In this document: positions 16,648 to 24,642 of the stretch, piece after piece
How the letters are laid out: the number at the start of each line of letters is the position of its first letter
Numbering within the stretch: the stretch's first letter is position 1
From: Tumebacillus amylolyticus
GTDB lineage: Bacteria; Bacillota; Bacilli; Tumebacillales; Tumebacillaceae
Length of the DNA stretch: 64,000 nt
Direction: 5' to 3'
Assembly (NCBI RefSeq): GCF_016722965.1
Contig: NZ_JAEQNB010000005.1
Location: forward strand, 248,001 to 312,000
Translations under genes and position numbers: made by a program
The notes under the pieces: model-generated
The model's database searches: none
The model's input: the letters and a program-made list of their open reading frames with translations, nothing else
What the model was told of the DNA's origin: nothing

Positions 16648-18045
16648 TTACGGCACCATTTCCAGCAATTCGAGCACACGCGATTTATTAAGATCCAGAT
16701 AGGATTTGATGCTCTGCTGCGCAAAGTTGCAGTGCGGCTCATACGCATCGAAGCTACTGGAGTTAAAACCTTGTAACGGACAAGCGCCGCCGCAGACAGG
16801 TGCGATGTTACAGCTCGCACATTTCGAAGTGTTCGAAATGTTCACCGCCCATTTGTTCCACGACTTCGTGTCGAGTTCATACTCGGGCGCATAACGACCG
16901 ATGGCGATCTCCGTCATGCCGACCGTCTCCGGGCACGCATACAGAAGTCCTTCTGCTCCGAACACCACATAGTGCTGTCTCGAAGCGCTGCAACCTGAGA
17001 GGTCGATCGCTTCTGCGAGTTCCGACGAGGTACCGTACAGCGCTCGGCGCAACAAGCTCGTGCGACGCTCCAGATCGTAACCGAGCATGAGGTGGTAGCG
17101 TTCCCGCGCCTCTTCCCAGTTTTCAAACAACTCGTGCAACTGGCGCATCAACTTGAACTCCGGCTGGTAGTTCGGGACGCAACCGGTGCATCCATGGTCG
17201 GTGATCGGGGCGATTTGGCATTGGAAGTGCGGATGCTGCGTCCAGCCGTTGTCCTCAAAGCTTTGGACCAAGCGCGGGAGTTCCGACACATTGTCGATGC
17301 CGGTGTTAACCCGCAACAGGACGGGGACTTCCAACTCCAGCAAACGGGTGACATTGCGTTTAATCTCCTCGTAGCTCCCTCGACCGTCGGCGTAGATGCG
17401 CAGTTGGTTGTGCATCTCTTCCGGGCCGTCCATCGTGATCTGGATCTGTTCGATCGTTCCCGCCGGGAGTCGTTCGAAGAGATCGAAGTAGGCGTCGATT
17501 TGCGTGCCGTTGGTGATCCCCGAAACGCCCCATCCTTTGGAGACCGCGCGTTCAATGATCGAAGAGACGAGATCGCGGTTCGCTCGCAGGAACGGTTCGC
17601 CTCCGTAGAGTTGGAGGTGCGCATATTCCGCACCACGCATTTCAATCAAGCGGTCCATCGCTTCGTACATCTTCTCGACTTGTTCGTCAGACATGCGTGT
17701 TTTCGATTGACGAATCTCCAAGTCTTCAAAACAGTAAGGACAGCGCAAGTTGCATGTGAAGGTCGGGCAGACGATGAAGTGAAAAGCTTTCATCCTCTCG
17801 GCGTAGTCGGAGAACCAAGTGGCTACCTGTGCCCGTTCTTCATCGTGAGGCAACAGATACCCTCGCTCCGTCAAGACCTCCAATTCGTCCGCGTCAAACA
17901 ACGCCGGATCGAGCGGTCCCTTGCTTTTCAAAAGCTTGGTCGTCCGCTCCGACACGACATCGAGCGCACCGGTCAGCGTGTTGAGGATTACATGCGTTTC
18001 ATCTTCCAACTTGTAGTCATAGATGTATTGCGTGGCATACAACAT
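16648..18045 (-). CDS. radical SAM/SPASM peptide maturase 2
   Basis: A 465-residue paralogue of maturase 1. CNLRCPYC gives C98, C102 and C105, QLYGGEPFL follows, and the SPASM region carries CSASRQHYVVFG, KCASCNIAPVCGGAC and a final Cys in EPHC. The N-terminus (ETHVILNTLTGALDVV) again looks like a peptide-recognition domain. GGGAGG precedes the ATG. It is the first gene of the operon, ahead of the precursor. Two SPASM enzymes plus a B12 enzyme suggest at least two different modification reactions on one small peptide. Confidence 0.9.
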   Translation of the reverse strand: MLYATQYIYDYKLEDETHVILNTLTGALDVVSERTTKLLKSKGPLDPALFDADELEVLTERGYLLPHDEERAQVATWFSDYAERMKAFHFIVCPTFTCNLRCPYCFEDLEIRQSKTRMSDEQVEKMYEAMDRLIEMRGAEYAHLQLYGGEPFLRANRDLVSSIIERAVSKGWGVSGITNGTQIDAYFDLFERLPAGTIEQIQITMDGPEEMHNQLRIYADGRGSYEEIKRNVTRLLELEVPVLLRVNTGIDNVSELPRLVQSFEDNGWTQHPHFQCQIAPITDHGCTGCVPNYQPEFKLMRQLHELFENWEEARERYHLMLGYDLERRTSLLRRALYGTSSELAEAIDLSGCSASRQHYVVFGAEGLLYACPETVGMTEIAIGRYAPEYELDTKSWNKWAVNISNTSKCASCNIAPVCGGACPLQGFNSSSFDAYEPHCNFAQQSIKSYLDLNKSRVLELLEMVP

Positions 18046-18136
18046 CCGACTTGCCCTCCCTTTCTCACCCTCTTGGCTCCTACCGATTTTTCAACAAGAA
18101 GCATCGTCTGACTATTCGAAAACTTCTTGTGTTTTA

Positions 18137-18166
18137 ACTATAAATCACGTGATAACAATTCGTCAA
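18137..18166 (-). promoter_or_regulatory. promoter with internal palindrome for the peptide operon
   Basis: On the minus strand TTGACG and TATAGT are separated by 18 bases (17 if read as TTATAG). The spacer contains the perfect palindrome ATCACGTGAT (18144-18153), where a dimeric regulator would block RNA polymerase. The site is about 90 bases upstream of maturase 2. Confidence 0.55.
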
Positions 18167-18240
18167 CAAGAATTTCTAATATTAAAAAATTGATATTGAC
18201 CGGAGATTTTTTTTTTAATTCAAAGTATCCAAGTGCCTTC

Positions 18241-18277
18241 AAAAAAAATACACCATCAGCAAAAACCGATGGTGTAT
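18241..18277 (-). terminator. terminator of the GNAT gene
   Basis: The stem ATACACCATC/GATGGTGTAT is followed by T8 on the minus strand, 11 bases after the acetyltransferase stop codon. Confidence 0.85.
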
Positions 18278-18287
18278 CCTGCTCAAA

Positions 18288-18854
18288 CTATGACTTATAG
18301 ACAGCCTTGATAAATCCGCCGAATACATCGTGACTATACGTGAACCCACGACTGAGGTAAAAATTGAGCGCTGCCTCGTTGCCATTCGATACGAAAATAA
18401 AGACGACCTCCACATCCGGAAAGCTCTCCAGCCACTCCATCGACAGGGTAAACAATTTGGAACCGAGTTTCATGTCGCGATATCCATCACGTATGTATAA
18501 GTTGTTCAGGCACCCAATCTTGTCGGGGAGATGATCCCAATCCGGATAAAAACCCTTGTTGTTTTCTGGATCTACGACGGGTGCCCAATCCGGAATCGAG
18601 TTCTTGCTGTTTGCAATGTTGTCCACGGTAGAAAAAACGTATCCGACGGGAACCCCGTTGTCCTTCACCACGATCACTTGACTTGCTAAGGCGTTTTCAT
18701 AGCTTTTTTTCATTCGTGTGTCAAAGTTCATGGTGTCGAATGTCTCGGGTGAGAGCGTGGCCATAGATTTTTGAAAGGCCATGAGTTCGTTGCACAACTC
18801 TCGGCACTGCTCGATGTTTCCATCCTTCACAACTTCAATTGTTATGTTTCCCAT
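18288..18854 (-). CDS. GNAT-family N-acetyltransferase
   Basis: A 188-residue single-domain acetyltransferase. The acetyl-CoA loop is in RDGYRDMKLGSKLF (about 125-137), preceded by the NNLYI strand, and the typical final segment GNEAALNFYLSRGF lies near 158-171. GAGGTG precedes the ATG at 18854. The substrate is unknown. It is monocistronic and divergent from the RraA-family gene. Confidence 0.85.
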   Translation of the reverse strand: MGNITIEVVKDGNIEQCRELCNELMAFQKSMATLSPETFDTMNFDTRMKKSYENALASQVIVVKDNGVPVGYVFSTVDNIANSKNSIPDWAPVVDPENNKGFYPDWDHLPDKIGCLNNLYIRDGYRDMKLGSKLFTLSMEWLESFPDVEVVFIFVSNGNEAALNFYLSRGFTYSHDVFGGFIKAVYKS

Positions 18855-18962
18855 AGCTGCACCTCGTTTCTCTTTGTAGCCTTTCTTCGACCCCGGTCGT
18901 CAAGTTCCTGTTGCGAATGGTATGATATTGAAAGCAGTAAAACGAGATGGAGGTTGAAGAAT

Positions 18963-19673
18963 TTGAATCTTAATCAGTTGCAAAATGCGTTTCAAACACT
19001 CTCTACTCCGTTGCTTGCTGATGCCTGCTTGCGGATGAAAGTTCCCTACCGAGTAGCTCCTGCCGGTATTCGCCCGGTTGTGGAAGGCACTCGTTTGGCG
19101 GGTCGTGTTTGTCCGGTGCGGCATTATGGGAGTGTGGATATTTTTTTGGAAGCGATGCATGAGGCAGAAGCCGGGGATGTGTTGGTGATTGACAACCAAG
19201 GTCGAACGGATGAAGCGTGCATCGGGGATTTGACCGTCTTGGAAGCGCAAGCCAGCGGTTTGGCGGGGATGGTCGTTTGGGGACTGCATCGTGATACGTC
19301 CGAATTGCGGGAGATTGGGTTCCCTGTGTTTAGCTATGGATCGAGTCCGAGCGGTCCGCAGAGGTTGGATGTGAGAGAAGCTGCTGCGTTGGAGAGCGCG
19401 TGTTTTGGCTCCTCTACGCTGACTTCTGAGGATCTGGTGTTTGCCGATGACGACGGGGTGCTGTTTCTTTCCGGTCAGGTCGATCTGGAGCAGCTTTTGC
19501 AGATTGCACAAACGATCTCCCGGAACGAACGCAAACAGGCGGACTTGATCCGTTCCGGCAAGACCTTGCGGGAACAGCTTCGTTTTACGGAGTATTTGGA
19601 AAAGCGGGCTGGAGATCCGGAGTATTCGTTCCGAGCGCATCTTCAGAGTATTGGCGGTTCGATTGAGGAATGA
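18963..19673 (+). CDS. RraA-family protein (aldolase-like fold)
   Basis: A 236-residue protein of the RraA/HMG-aldolase superfamily. The start LSTPLLADACLRM, the motif GDVLVIDNQGRTDEACIGDL and the later VWGLHRDTSEL correspond to the metal and active-site region of the family. Members include class II HMG/CHA aldolases and RNase E regulators; Bacillota lack the classical RNase E target, so a small-molecule lyase is more likely. Translation probably starts at TTG 18963, nine bases after GGAGG; no suitable ATG is present. Confidence 0.75.
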   Translation: MNLNQLQNAFQTLSTPLLADACLRMKVPYRVAPAGIRPVVEGTRLAGRVCPVRHYGSVDIFLEAMHEAEAGDVLVIDNQGRTDEACIGDLTVLEAQASGLAGMVVWGLHRDTSELREIGFPVFSYGSSPSGPQRLDVREAAALESACFGSSTLTSEDLVFADDDGVLFLSGQVDLEQLLQIAQTISRNERKQADLIRSGKTLREQLRFTEYLEKRAGDPEYSFRAHLQSIGGSIEE

Positions 19674-19709
19674 AAAAACACCCACTAGCGAGTTCTAGTG
19701 GGTGTTTTT
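19673..19709. terminator. bidirectional terminator
   Basis: A 12-bp stem AACACCCACTAG/CTAGTGGGTGTT with A and T runs on either side lies between converging genes. It is very similar in sequence to the terminator at 1454-1494. Confidence 0.85.
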
Positions 19710-19723
19710 CATTGCAGTTCAGT

Positions 19724-20116
19724 TTAGTCCCAGATATTTGCGAGGACGTAGCCGGCGGAGCCCGTCGTTTTCAATTCCACGATGACGGTGGAGCCTGCCT
19801 TCATGCCGGTCCATACCATGGAGGAAGCGCCGCTGATCGGAGCTGCACCGCCGATGACCGTGCCGCTTTGGTTCACGAGGCGAGCGTAGACGCTGCCGCC
19901 CGTGCTGTTCGAGACCAGCGAAACTTTGACGTCGCCGCCGTCGGTTACAAACGCTCTGTAGGTGGTGTAGGAAGTGGTGATGTAAGAGGAACTGGTAGGA
20001 ATCTGGTTCCAAGTGCCGTCAGCTGCATACGCAGAGGTCGGAACGATGGTAGCCGGTGCCGCAACCAGTGCGAACGCTGCAGCGAGGGTCAGAGCAGACA
20101 ACAAACCTTTTTTCAT
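19724..20116 (-). CDS. small secreted protein
   Basis: A 130-residue protein with a clear signal peptide (MKKGLLSALTLAAAFALVAAPA, cleavage near SAYA-AD) and a mature part of about 98 residues rich in Ser, Thr, Gly and Val, probably all beta. No Cys and no catalytic motif is seen. An AAGGGTAGG-type ribosome site precedes the ATG. The family is not recognised; an exported protein of unknown role. Confidence 0.65.
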   Translation of the reverse strand: MKKGLLSALTLAAAFALVAAPATIVPTSAYAADGTWNQIPTSSSYITTSYTTYRAFVTDGGDVKVSLVSNSTGGSVYARLVNQSGTVIGGAAPISGASSMVWTGMKAGSTVIVELKTTGSAGYVLANIWD

Positions 20117-20297
20117 TATAAAAACCTACCCTTCTAGTAAATGTATTACTTCTGTATCCAATATAGCTAGATTTTTCTAGTTCGTAAACAGTACAATCTA
20201 CCTTTAAAACTATCTCGTGAATAATACTTTAGTCACGGACAGAAATTAGATTGATTATATTGTTTTCATGCTTTTACTCAAACTCCGAGGGTACGAA

Positions 20298-20345
20298 AAA
20301 AGAGAAAAGGCTACCCTCCTTTACTTTAGGAGGGTAGCCTTTTCT
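20298..20345 (-). terminator. strong terminator after the repeat protein
   Basis: A 17-bp near-perfect stem GAAAAGGCTACCCTCCT/AGGAGGGTAGCCTTTTC with a poly-A tract on the left lies about 110 bases after the minus-strand repeat-protein gene. Confidence 0.8.
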
Positions 20346-20456
20346 TGTTCGAACTTCGTTTGTCTTTGTCCAGCAACTGCCCACCGTCATCATCGCCCCG
20401 CAAAGCTGGAGAGCGGCGGCGCCTAAGAAAACCGGCTGGCAGTTGCAAGCGATGAG

Positions 20457-21194
20457 TTAGTCGTCCGATTTCTTACCGCTGTCATTAGAGCTTTTGCCAT
20501 CGGAAGCATTGCCATTTTTTTCAGAGCCTTTAGGTCCTTTTCCTTTTGGTCCCTTTCCTTTCGGTCCTTTTCCTTTCGAACCTTGCCCTTTCGGCCCTTT
20601 TCCTTTTGAGCCGTGGCCTTTCGAGCCGTGGCCTTTCGAGCCGTGGCCTTTTGAGCCTTGGCCTTTTGAGCCGTGCCCTTTTGAGCCGTGACCTTTCGAG
20701 CCGTGGCCTTTCGAACCTTGGCCTTTTGAGCCTTGGCCTTTTGAGCCTTGGCCTTTTGAGCCGTGCCCTTTTGAGCCTTGCCCTTTCGAGCCGTGTCCTT
20801 TTGAGCCTTGGCCATTCGAACCTTGGCCTTTTGAGCCGTGGCCTTTTGAGCCGTGGCCTTTTGAGCCGTGTCCTTTCGAGCCTTGGCCTTTTGAGCCTTG
20901 CCCTTTCGAGCCTTGGCCTTTTGAGCCTTGCCCTTTCGAGCCTTGGCCTTTTGAGCCTTGGCCTTTTGAGCCGTGCCCTTTTGATCCTTGGCCTTTCGAG
21001 CCGTTGCCTTTCGAGCCGTTGCCTTTTGATCCTGATCCATTCACTTCTTGGGACGCGAGTACGATGTCATGGTCGATCGGGTTGTTTTGCAAAAAGCGTT
21101 CGTTTCCGTCGAGTTCAGAAGCGGCGAGCAAAATATCGGACATTTCCATTTTGTACAGTTTTCTCAACGCCATCACCTCATAGGATATCGTCAT
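20457..21194 (-). CDS. Gly-Ser-Lys-Gly pentapeptide-repeat protein, CotG-like CotH substrate candidate
   Basis: A 245-residue protein with a non-repetitive N-terminal 50 residues (SDILLAASELDGNERFL), then about 35 tandem pentapeptides of the form Gly-Ser-Lys-Gly-(His/Gln/Asn), drifting to Gly-Pro-Lys-Gly-Lys near the end, and a Ser/Asp/Lys tail. It is divergent from the CotH kinase gene. In Bacillus subtilis cotG and cotH are also adjacent and divergent, and CotH phosphorylates Ser in the Ser/Lys-rich repeats of CotG and CotB. A coat protein phosphorylated by the neighbouring kinase is therefore a good inference. The start could also be the later ATG at 21173. Confidence 0.7.
   Translation of the reverse strand: MTISYEVMALRKLYKMEMSDILLAASELDGNERFLQNNPIDHDIVLASQEVNGSGSKGNGSKGNGSKGQGSKGHGSKGQGSKGQGSKGQGSKGQGSKGQGSKGQGSKGHGSKGHGSKGHGSKGQGSNGQGSKGHGSKGQGSKGHGSKGQGSKGQGSKGQGSKGHGSKGHGSKGHGSKGQGSKGHGSKGHGSKGHGSKGKGPKGQGSKGKGPKGKGPKGKGPKGSEKNGNASDGKSSNDSGKKSDD
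20525..21035 (-). repeat. 15-bp tandem repeat array encoding the pentapeptides
   Basis: About 34 head-to-tail 15-bp units (plus-strand form like CCTTTTGAGCCGTGG) encode the pentapeptide repeats of the surrounding gene. All three minus-strand frames remain open over long stretches because the repeat unit is a multiple of three. Such arrays are expected to change copy number by slippage. Confidence 0.9.
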
Positions 21195-21236
21195 GATCTC
21201 ATCCTATGGTCAAATCTCGTCGTTTGCTGTAGACGA

Positions 21237-21264
21237 ACAACTTATTTTTAGTCGGCATAGGATA
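21237..21264 (+). promoter_or_regulatory. sigma-K-like promoter of cotH
   Basis: AC followed by 17 bases and CATAGGATA fits the late mother-cell sigma-K consensus (AC, 16-17 bases, CATA-3-TA), 35 bases upstream of the CotH ATG. It agrees with a coat-assembly role. Confidence 0.45.
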
Positions 21265-21298
21265 TGTATGCGAAGTGACGTTACAGAGGGGGATGGCA

Positions 21299-22390
21299 AT
21301 GGGCGACCACTCGGAATTGCCTGTGTACTCGCTGTTTGTACACCCGAACGATCTGCGCGGGATGCTCCGCGACCCCGAGCAGGAGGAGGCGTTCCAGGGA
21401 AGATTGAAAGTCGGACGGCAAGCGTACCGCATCATGATCGCCTTGCGCGGTGCCTACATCCGCCGCTACCCGAAAAAGTCTTTTTCCGTGCAATTCCTCT
21501 CCCCAAACTCCTTTCAAGCAGCACGAGAATTGCACTTGAACGCCGAATACGCAGACCCTTCGATGATCCGCAACAAGTTGTCGTTCGACTTCTTCCAGCG
21601 CATCGGCGCACTTGCACCTCATGCGCACTTTGTAAAATTGCTCCTCAACGGGGGATCGGCCGGCCTGTATCTGCAATTGGAATCGGTCGACGACCTGTAT
21701 CTAAAAAAACGCAACTTGCCCCCGGGCGCGATCTTCTACGCCATCAACGACGACGCCAATTTCTCTCTGCTCCGCTCCAACTCCAACCGGTTGAAAGATG
21801 AACTGGAAGAAGGCTACGAAGGAAAAGTCTCCACGGAAGCGGACTGGGAGAGTTTGCGCGAATTGCTCTATGTGATCAACACGACTCCACAAGCCGACTT
21901 CCCCAACGCGATCGACCAACTTGTTGACATCGAGCAGTATTTCAACTGGCTGGCCGGCGTGGTTTGCACCCACAACTTCGACGGATTCATCCAAAATTAC
22001 GCTCTCTACCGCAATGGTGACACGGGGCGTTTTCAACCGATTCCGTGGGATTATGACGGCACTTGGGGCCGCAATCTGCGAGGCGAACGTTTGCGAGCCG
22101 ACTACATCCCGATCACCGGATATAATTCACTGACCGCAAGACTGCTGGCGGTGCCGAAGTTCCGAGTTCGGTACAAACGCAGGATGGAAGAAGTGTTGGA
22201 GACGGAATTTACTGCCGACCGGTTGACCCCTTTGATCGAGAACTTGTTGCAAACGGTGCGCCCTGCCTTGTTGGATGATCCCCACCGCAAGGAGTTCATC
22301 AGCCGATTTGACGGTGAATTTGAAGTGATCTTGAAATTTATCAACGAACGCAGCCGCTATCTCTTCGACCATTTGGTTGACCTCAATTGA
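21299..22390 (+). CDS. cotH: CotH-family spore coat protein kinase
   Basis: A 363-residue protein of the CotH kinase family, similar in length to B. subtilis CotH. The order of motifs fits: an N-terminal beta region with RGAYIRRYPKKSFSVQF (the ATP-site Arg/Lys region), then HLNAEYADPSMIRNKLSFDFF, LQLESVDDLYLKK, HNFDGFIQNYALYRN and IPWDYDGTWG, where the Asp residues of DYD are expected to bind metal. The kinase phosphorylates Ser in coat proteins CotB and CotG. The ATG at 21299 follows GAGGGGG. Its neighbours are a Ser/Lys repeat protein (divergent) and, downstream, CotB-like proteins, so likely substrates are nearby. Confidence 0.88.
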   Translation: MGDHSELPVYSLFVHPNDLRGMLRDPEQEEAFQGRLKVGRQAYRIMIALRGAYIRRYPKKSFSVQFLSPNSFQAARELHLNAEYADPSMIRNKLSFDFFQRIGALAPHAHFVKLLLNGGSAGLYLQLESVDDLYLKKRNLPPGAIFYAINDDANFSLLRSNSNRLKDELEEGYEGKVSTEADWESLRELLYVINTTPQADFPNAIDQLVDIEQYFNWLAGVVCTHNFDGFIQNYALYRNGDTGRFQPIPWDYDGTWGRNLRGERLRADYIPITGYNSLTARLLAVPKFRVRYKRRMEEVLETEFTADRLTPLIENLLQTVRPALLDDPHRKEFISRFDGEFEVILKFINERSRYLFDHLVDLN

Positions 22391-22409
22391 AACTGCACGG
22401 AAGCCGCGC

Positions 22410-22449
22410 AAACAGCCGTCCCCCATCGGGACGGCTGTTTATTCTTTTT
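22410..22449 (+). terminator. terminator after cotH
   Basis: A 13-bp stem AAACAGCCGTCCC/GGGACGGCTGTTT is followed by a T-rich tract, about 20 bases after the cotH stop. Confidence 0.88.
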
Positions 22450-22544
22450 GAAATCAAACTTTGGTCTAGTCCATCTCCCTAAGAACATGCGTACCCTGTA
22501 GTACAAATCATATGGAGGGACAGTTGTAACTCCTGGCATTCTGT

Positions 22545-22560
22545 CCACCGTGGACAAGAG
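22545..22560. promoter_or_regulatory. inverted repeat upstream of arsB-like gene
   Basis: TGTCCACCGTGGACA is a 7-bp inverted repeat about 30 bases before the transporter start. It could be an operator, but its sequence is unlike known ArsR sites. Confidence 0.25.
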
Positions 22561-22590
22561 CGCAGGGGTCAAAAGGAGTTGTCAGTCGGA

Positions 22591-23916
22591 ATGTCCACCT
22601 CAGTTGTGGTTCTCACTTGGTTTACGTTTCTGTTGATGACCCTGCTCATTTTCTGGCGTCCCAACAGACTGAACGAAGCCGTACCCGCCATCATCGGCGC
22701 CGTTCTGGTGCTGCTCTACGGCGCGGTGCCGTTGTCAGATCTGGGGCATATCCTAAATACGGTGAGCGGGGCTGCCGTGACGATCATCGCCACGATCGTG
22801 ATGGCAAATGTGTTGGAAAGTCTCGGGTTCTTCAATTGGATCGCCCAGAAAATAATGGTATGGGCCAAAGGATCAGGCTATCGATTGTTCTGGTACGTCA
22901 ACCTGCTCTGCTTCCTGATGACTCTGTTTTTCAACAATGACGGCTCGATCCTGATCACAACACCGATTCTGCTGATTCTGCTGAAGCAGTTCGGGTTGAA
23001 AGCGCGCCAACAGATTCCGTACCTGATGAGCGGCGCGCTCGTGGCAACGGCCTCGTCTGCACCGATTGGAGTGAGCAACATCGTCAACCTGATCTCCTTG
23101 CAGATCGTGGGGCTTGATCTCTACAAGCAAACGGCGATGATGTTCGTTCCGACGGCGCTCGGCCTGTTGCTGATGGTTCTGCTCTTGTTCCTCGTCTTCT
23201 ACAAAGACCTGCCGAAAAAATTGCGTTCCGTGCCGCCCCATCTCAGCATGCGGAATACCTCGCAGCAACAGCAATCGCGCTCACGCTTGATGTACAACGT
23301 GTTTTTGTTCGTGTTAGGCGTTCGGTTGAGCTTGTTTATCGGCTCGTTTTTCGGGGTGCCGGTGTCCGTGATGGCGGTGTTCGGCTCGTTGGTGTTGCTC
23401 GGCTGGCGTTGGTGGAAAATGAAGATTCCGCCGACCGATCTTTTTCGAAAAACGCCATGGCACATCTTTGTTTTTGCCTTCGGAATGTATGTGCAGATTT
23501 TCGCCTTGCACAACATTGGGTTTACGGCGGGTTTGATCCATTTCGTTGAACCGATCGTTCAGCGAGGGCATCTCGACGCGACGCTGATCATAGGCGGCTT
23601 GGTGACCGCGTTGTCCAGCCTGTTCAACAACCATCCCGGCTTGATGATCGGCACGCTGGTGCTGACGAACATGTCACTCGACCCTATTACGGAGCAGATC
23701 CTCTACCTCGCCAGCGTGATCGGTTCTGATGTCGGTTCGTTGCTCCTGCCGATCGGGACGCTGGCAAGCCTGATCTGGATGCATTTGTTAAAACAGGCGC
23801 GGATCAAATTGTCCTGGGTTGACTACATGAAGGTGTCACTGCTCATCATCCCGCCCACGGTGCTGTTCATGCTGTTCGGATTGCATGTTTGGGTGGAGTG
23901 GTTATTCGTTTCGTAA
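22591..23916 (+). CDS. ArsB/ArsB-like anion transporter
   Basis: A 441-residue inner-membrane protein with about 10-12 helices of the ArsB/NhaD ion-transporter superfamily. The region FFNNDGSILITTPILLILL and the later SSLFNNHPGLMIGTLV are the paired Asn/Asp-containing re-entrant motifs of ArsB-type arsenite carriers. ATG 22591 lies 12 bases after AAAAGGAG; an in-frame TTG at 22579 abuts the ribosome site and is less likely. No arsR or arsC is adjacent, and the following gene encodes a coat-like protein, so arsenite as substrate is uncertain. Confidence 0.75.
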   Translation: MSTSVVVLTWFTFLLMTLLIFWRPNRLNEAVPAIIGAVLVLLYGAVPLSDLGHILNTVSGAAVTIIATIVMANVLESLGFFNWIAQKIMVWAKGSGYRLFWYVNLLCFLMTLFFNNDGSILITTPILLILLKQFGLKARQQIPYLMSGALVATASSAPIGVSNIVNLISLQIVGLDLYKQTAMMFVPTALGLLLMVLLLFLVFYKDLPKKLRSVPPHLSMRNTSQQQQSRSRLMYNVFLFVLGVRLSLFIGSFFGVPVSVMAVFGSLVLLGWRWWKMKIPPTDLFRKTPWHIFVFAFGMYVQIFALHNIGFTAGLIHFVEPIVQRGHLDATLIIGGLVTALSSLFNNHPGLMIGTLVLTNMSLDPITEQILYLASVIGSDVGSLLLPIGTLASLIWMHLLKQARIKLSWVDYMKVSLLIIPPTVLFMLFGLHVWVEWLFVS

Positions 23917-23930
23917 GGAGGTTGGTGTCG

Positions 23931-24611
23931 TTGAACAAACTGAAGTCCTACCTGGGGAAGTCGATTGAGATCAAGGTGTCAGGCGGCAAAACGGTCGTTG
24001 GCACTCTGGCGGACCTCGGGTCCGATCTGCTTGTGATGTCGGTGAACGAACGGTTTATGTACATCCCTTTTGTACATGTGCAAAGCATCGAGGAAGTAAC
24101 GGCGAAGATGGATGATGGCGGTGGAAGTGCACTTGCCAACCAGATCCCGTCCCCCGTACAGATCGATGCCGATCAGATTTCGTACCGCAACCTGTTGCTG
24201 CATGTGCGCGGGCAATTCGTAGAGCTGTATGTGTCCGGCCGCGACTCCATTCATGGCTATCTGACCAGCGTGATGAACAATTATTTTGTCTTTTACTCGC
24301 CGATCTACAAGTCGGTTTATATCTCGCTGGAGCATCTGAAATGGCTGATTCCCTACCCGACGAACATGACGCCCTACTCGCTGAACCAGTCGCTGTTGCC
24401 GGTGAATCCGACCACGCTGCCCCTCTCGCGCGGCTTCGACGAGCAAGTCAAAAAACTGGCCGGCCACCTCGTCGTTTTCGATTTCGGTGACAAAGAAGAG
24501 AAGGTCGGGCTGTTGCGGTCCGTTGACAACAACTTGGCAGAGCTGGTCACAGCCAGCGGCGACGTGTGTCATTGGAATCTACGCCATTTGAAGTCGGTTC
24601 ATTTGCCTTGA
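23931..24611 (+). CDS. CotB/DUF2642-like three-repeat protein
   Basis: A 226-residue protein made of three similar domains of about 55 residues: SIEIKVSGGKTVVGTLADL with FVHVQSIEEV, then FVELYVSGRDSIHGYLTSV with LEHLKWL, then LVVFDFGDKEEKVGLL with LRHLKSVHLP. Each ends in an (E/R)H(L/V)KS-type strand, as in the three N-terminal repeats of spore coat protein CotB and in DUF2642 proteins. It lacks the Ser/Lys-rich tail of CotB. TTG 23931 lies nine bases after AAGGAGG. It overlaps no gene but follows the ArsB-like gene by 14 bases, so the two are one operon. Confidence 0.7.
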   Translation: MNKLKSYLGKSIEIKVSGGKTVVGTLADLGSDLLVMSVNERFMYIPFVHVQSIEEVTAKMDDGGGSALANQIPSPVQIDADQISYRNLLLHVRGQFVELYVSGRDSIHGYLTSVMNNYFVFYSPIYKSVYISLEHLKWLIPYPTNMTPYSLNQSLLPVNPTTLPLSRGFDEQVKKLAGHLVVFDFGDKEEKVGLLRSVDNNLAELVTASGDVCHWNLRHLKSVHLP

Positions 24612-24642
24612 CAGACAGGTAGAGATGCCTGTCTGTTTTTTT
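24611..24642 (+). terminator. terminator
   Basis: The stem ACAGACAGG/CCTGTCTGT is followed by T8, directly after the CotB-like gene stop. Confidence 0.85.

Noticed and set aside
20525-21035. Possible CRISPR array
   Set aside because: Units are 15 bp, head to tail without spacers, and lie inside a coding frame.
20423-21040. 205-codon Lys/Ala/Gln repeat frame on the minus strand
   Set aside because: A shifted frame of the 15-bp repeat array; the Gly-Ser-Lys-Gly frame has a normal N-terminus and the CotG-like context.
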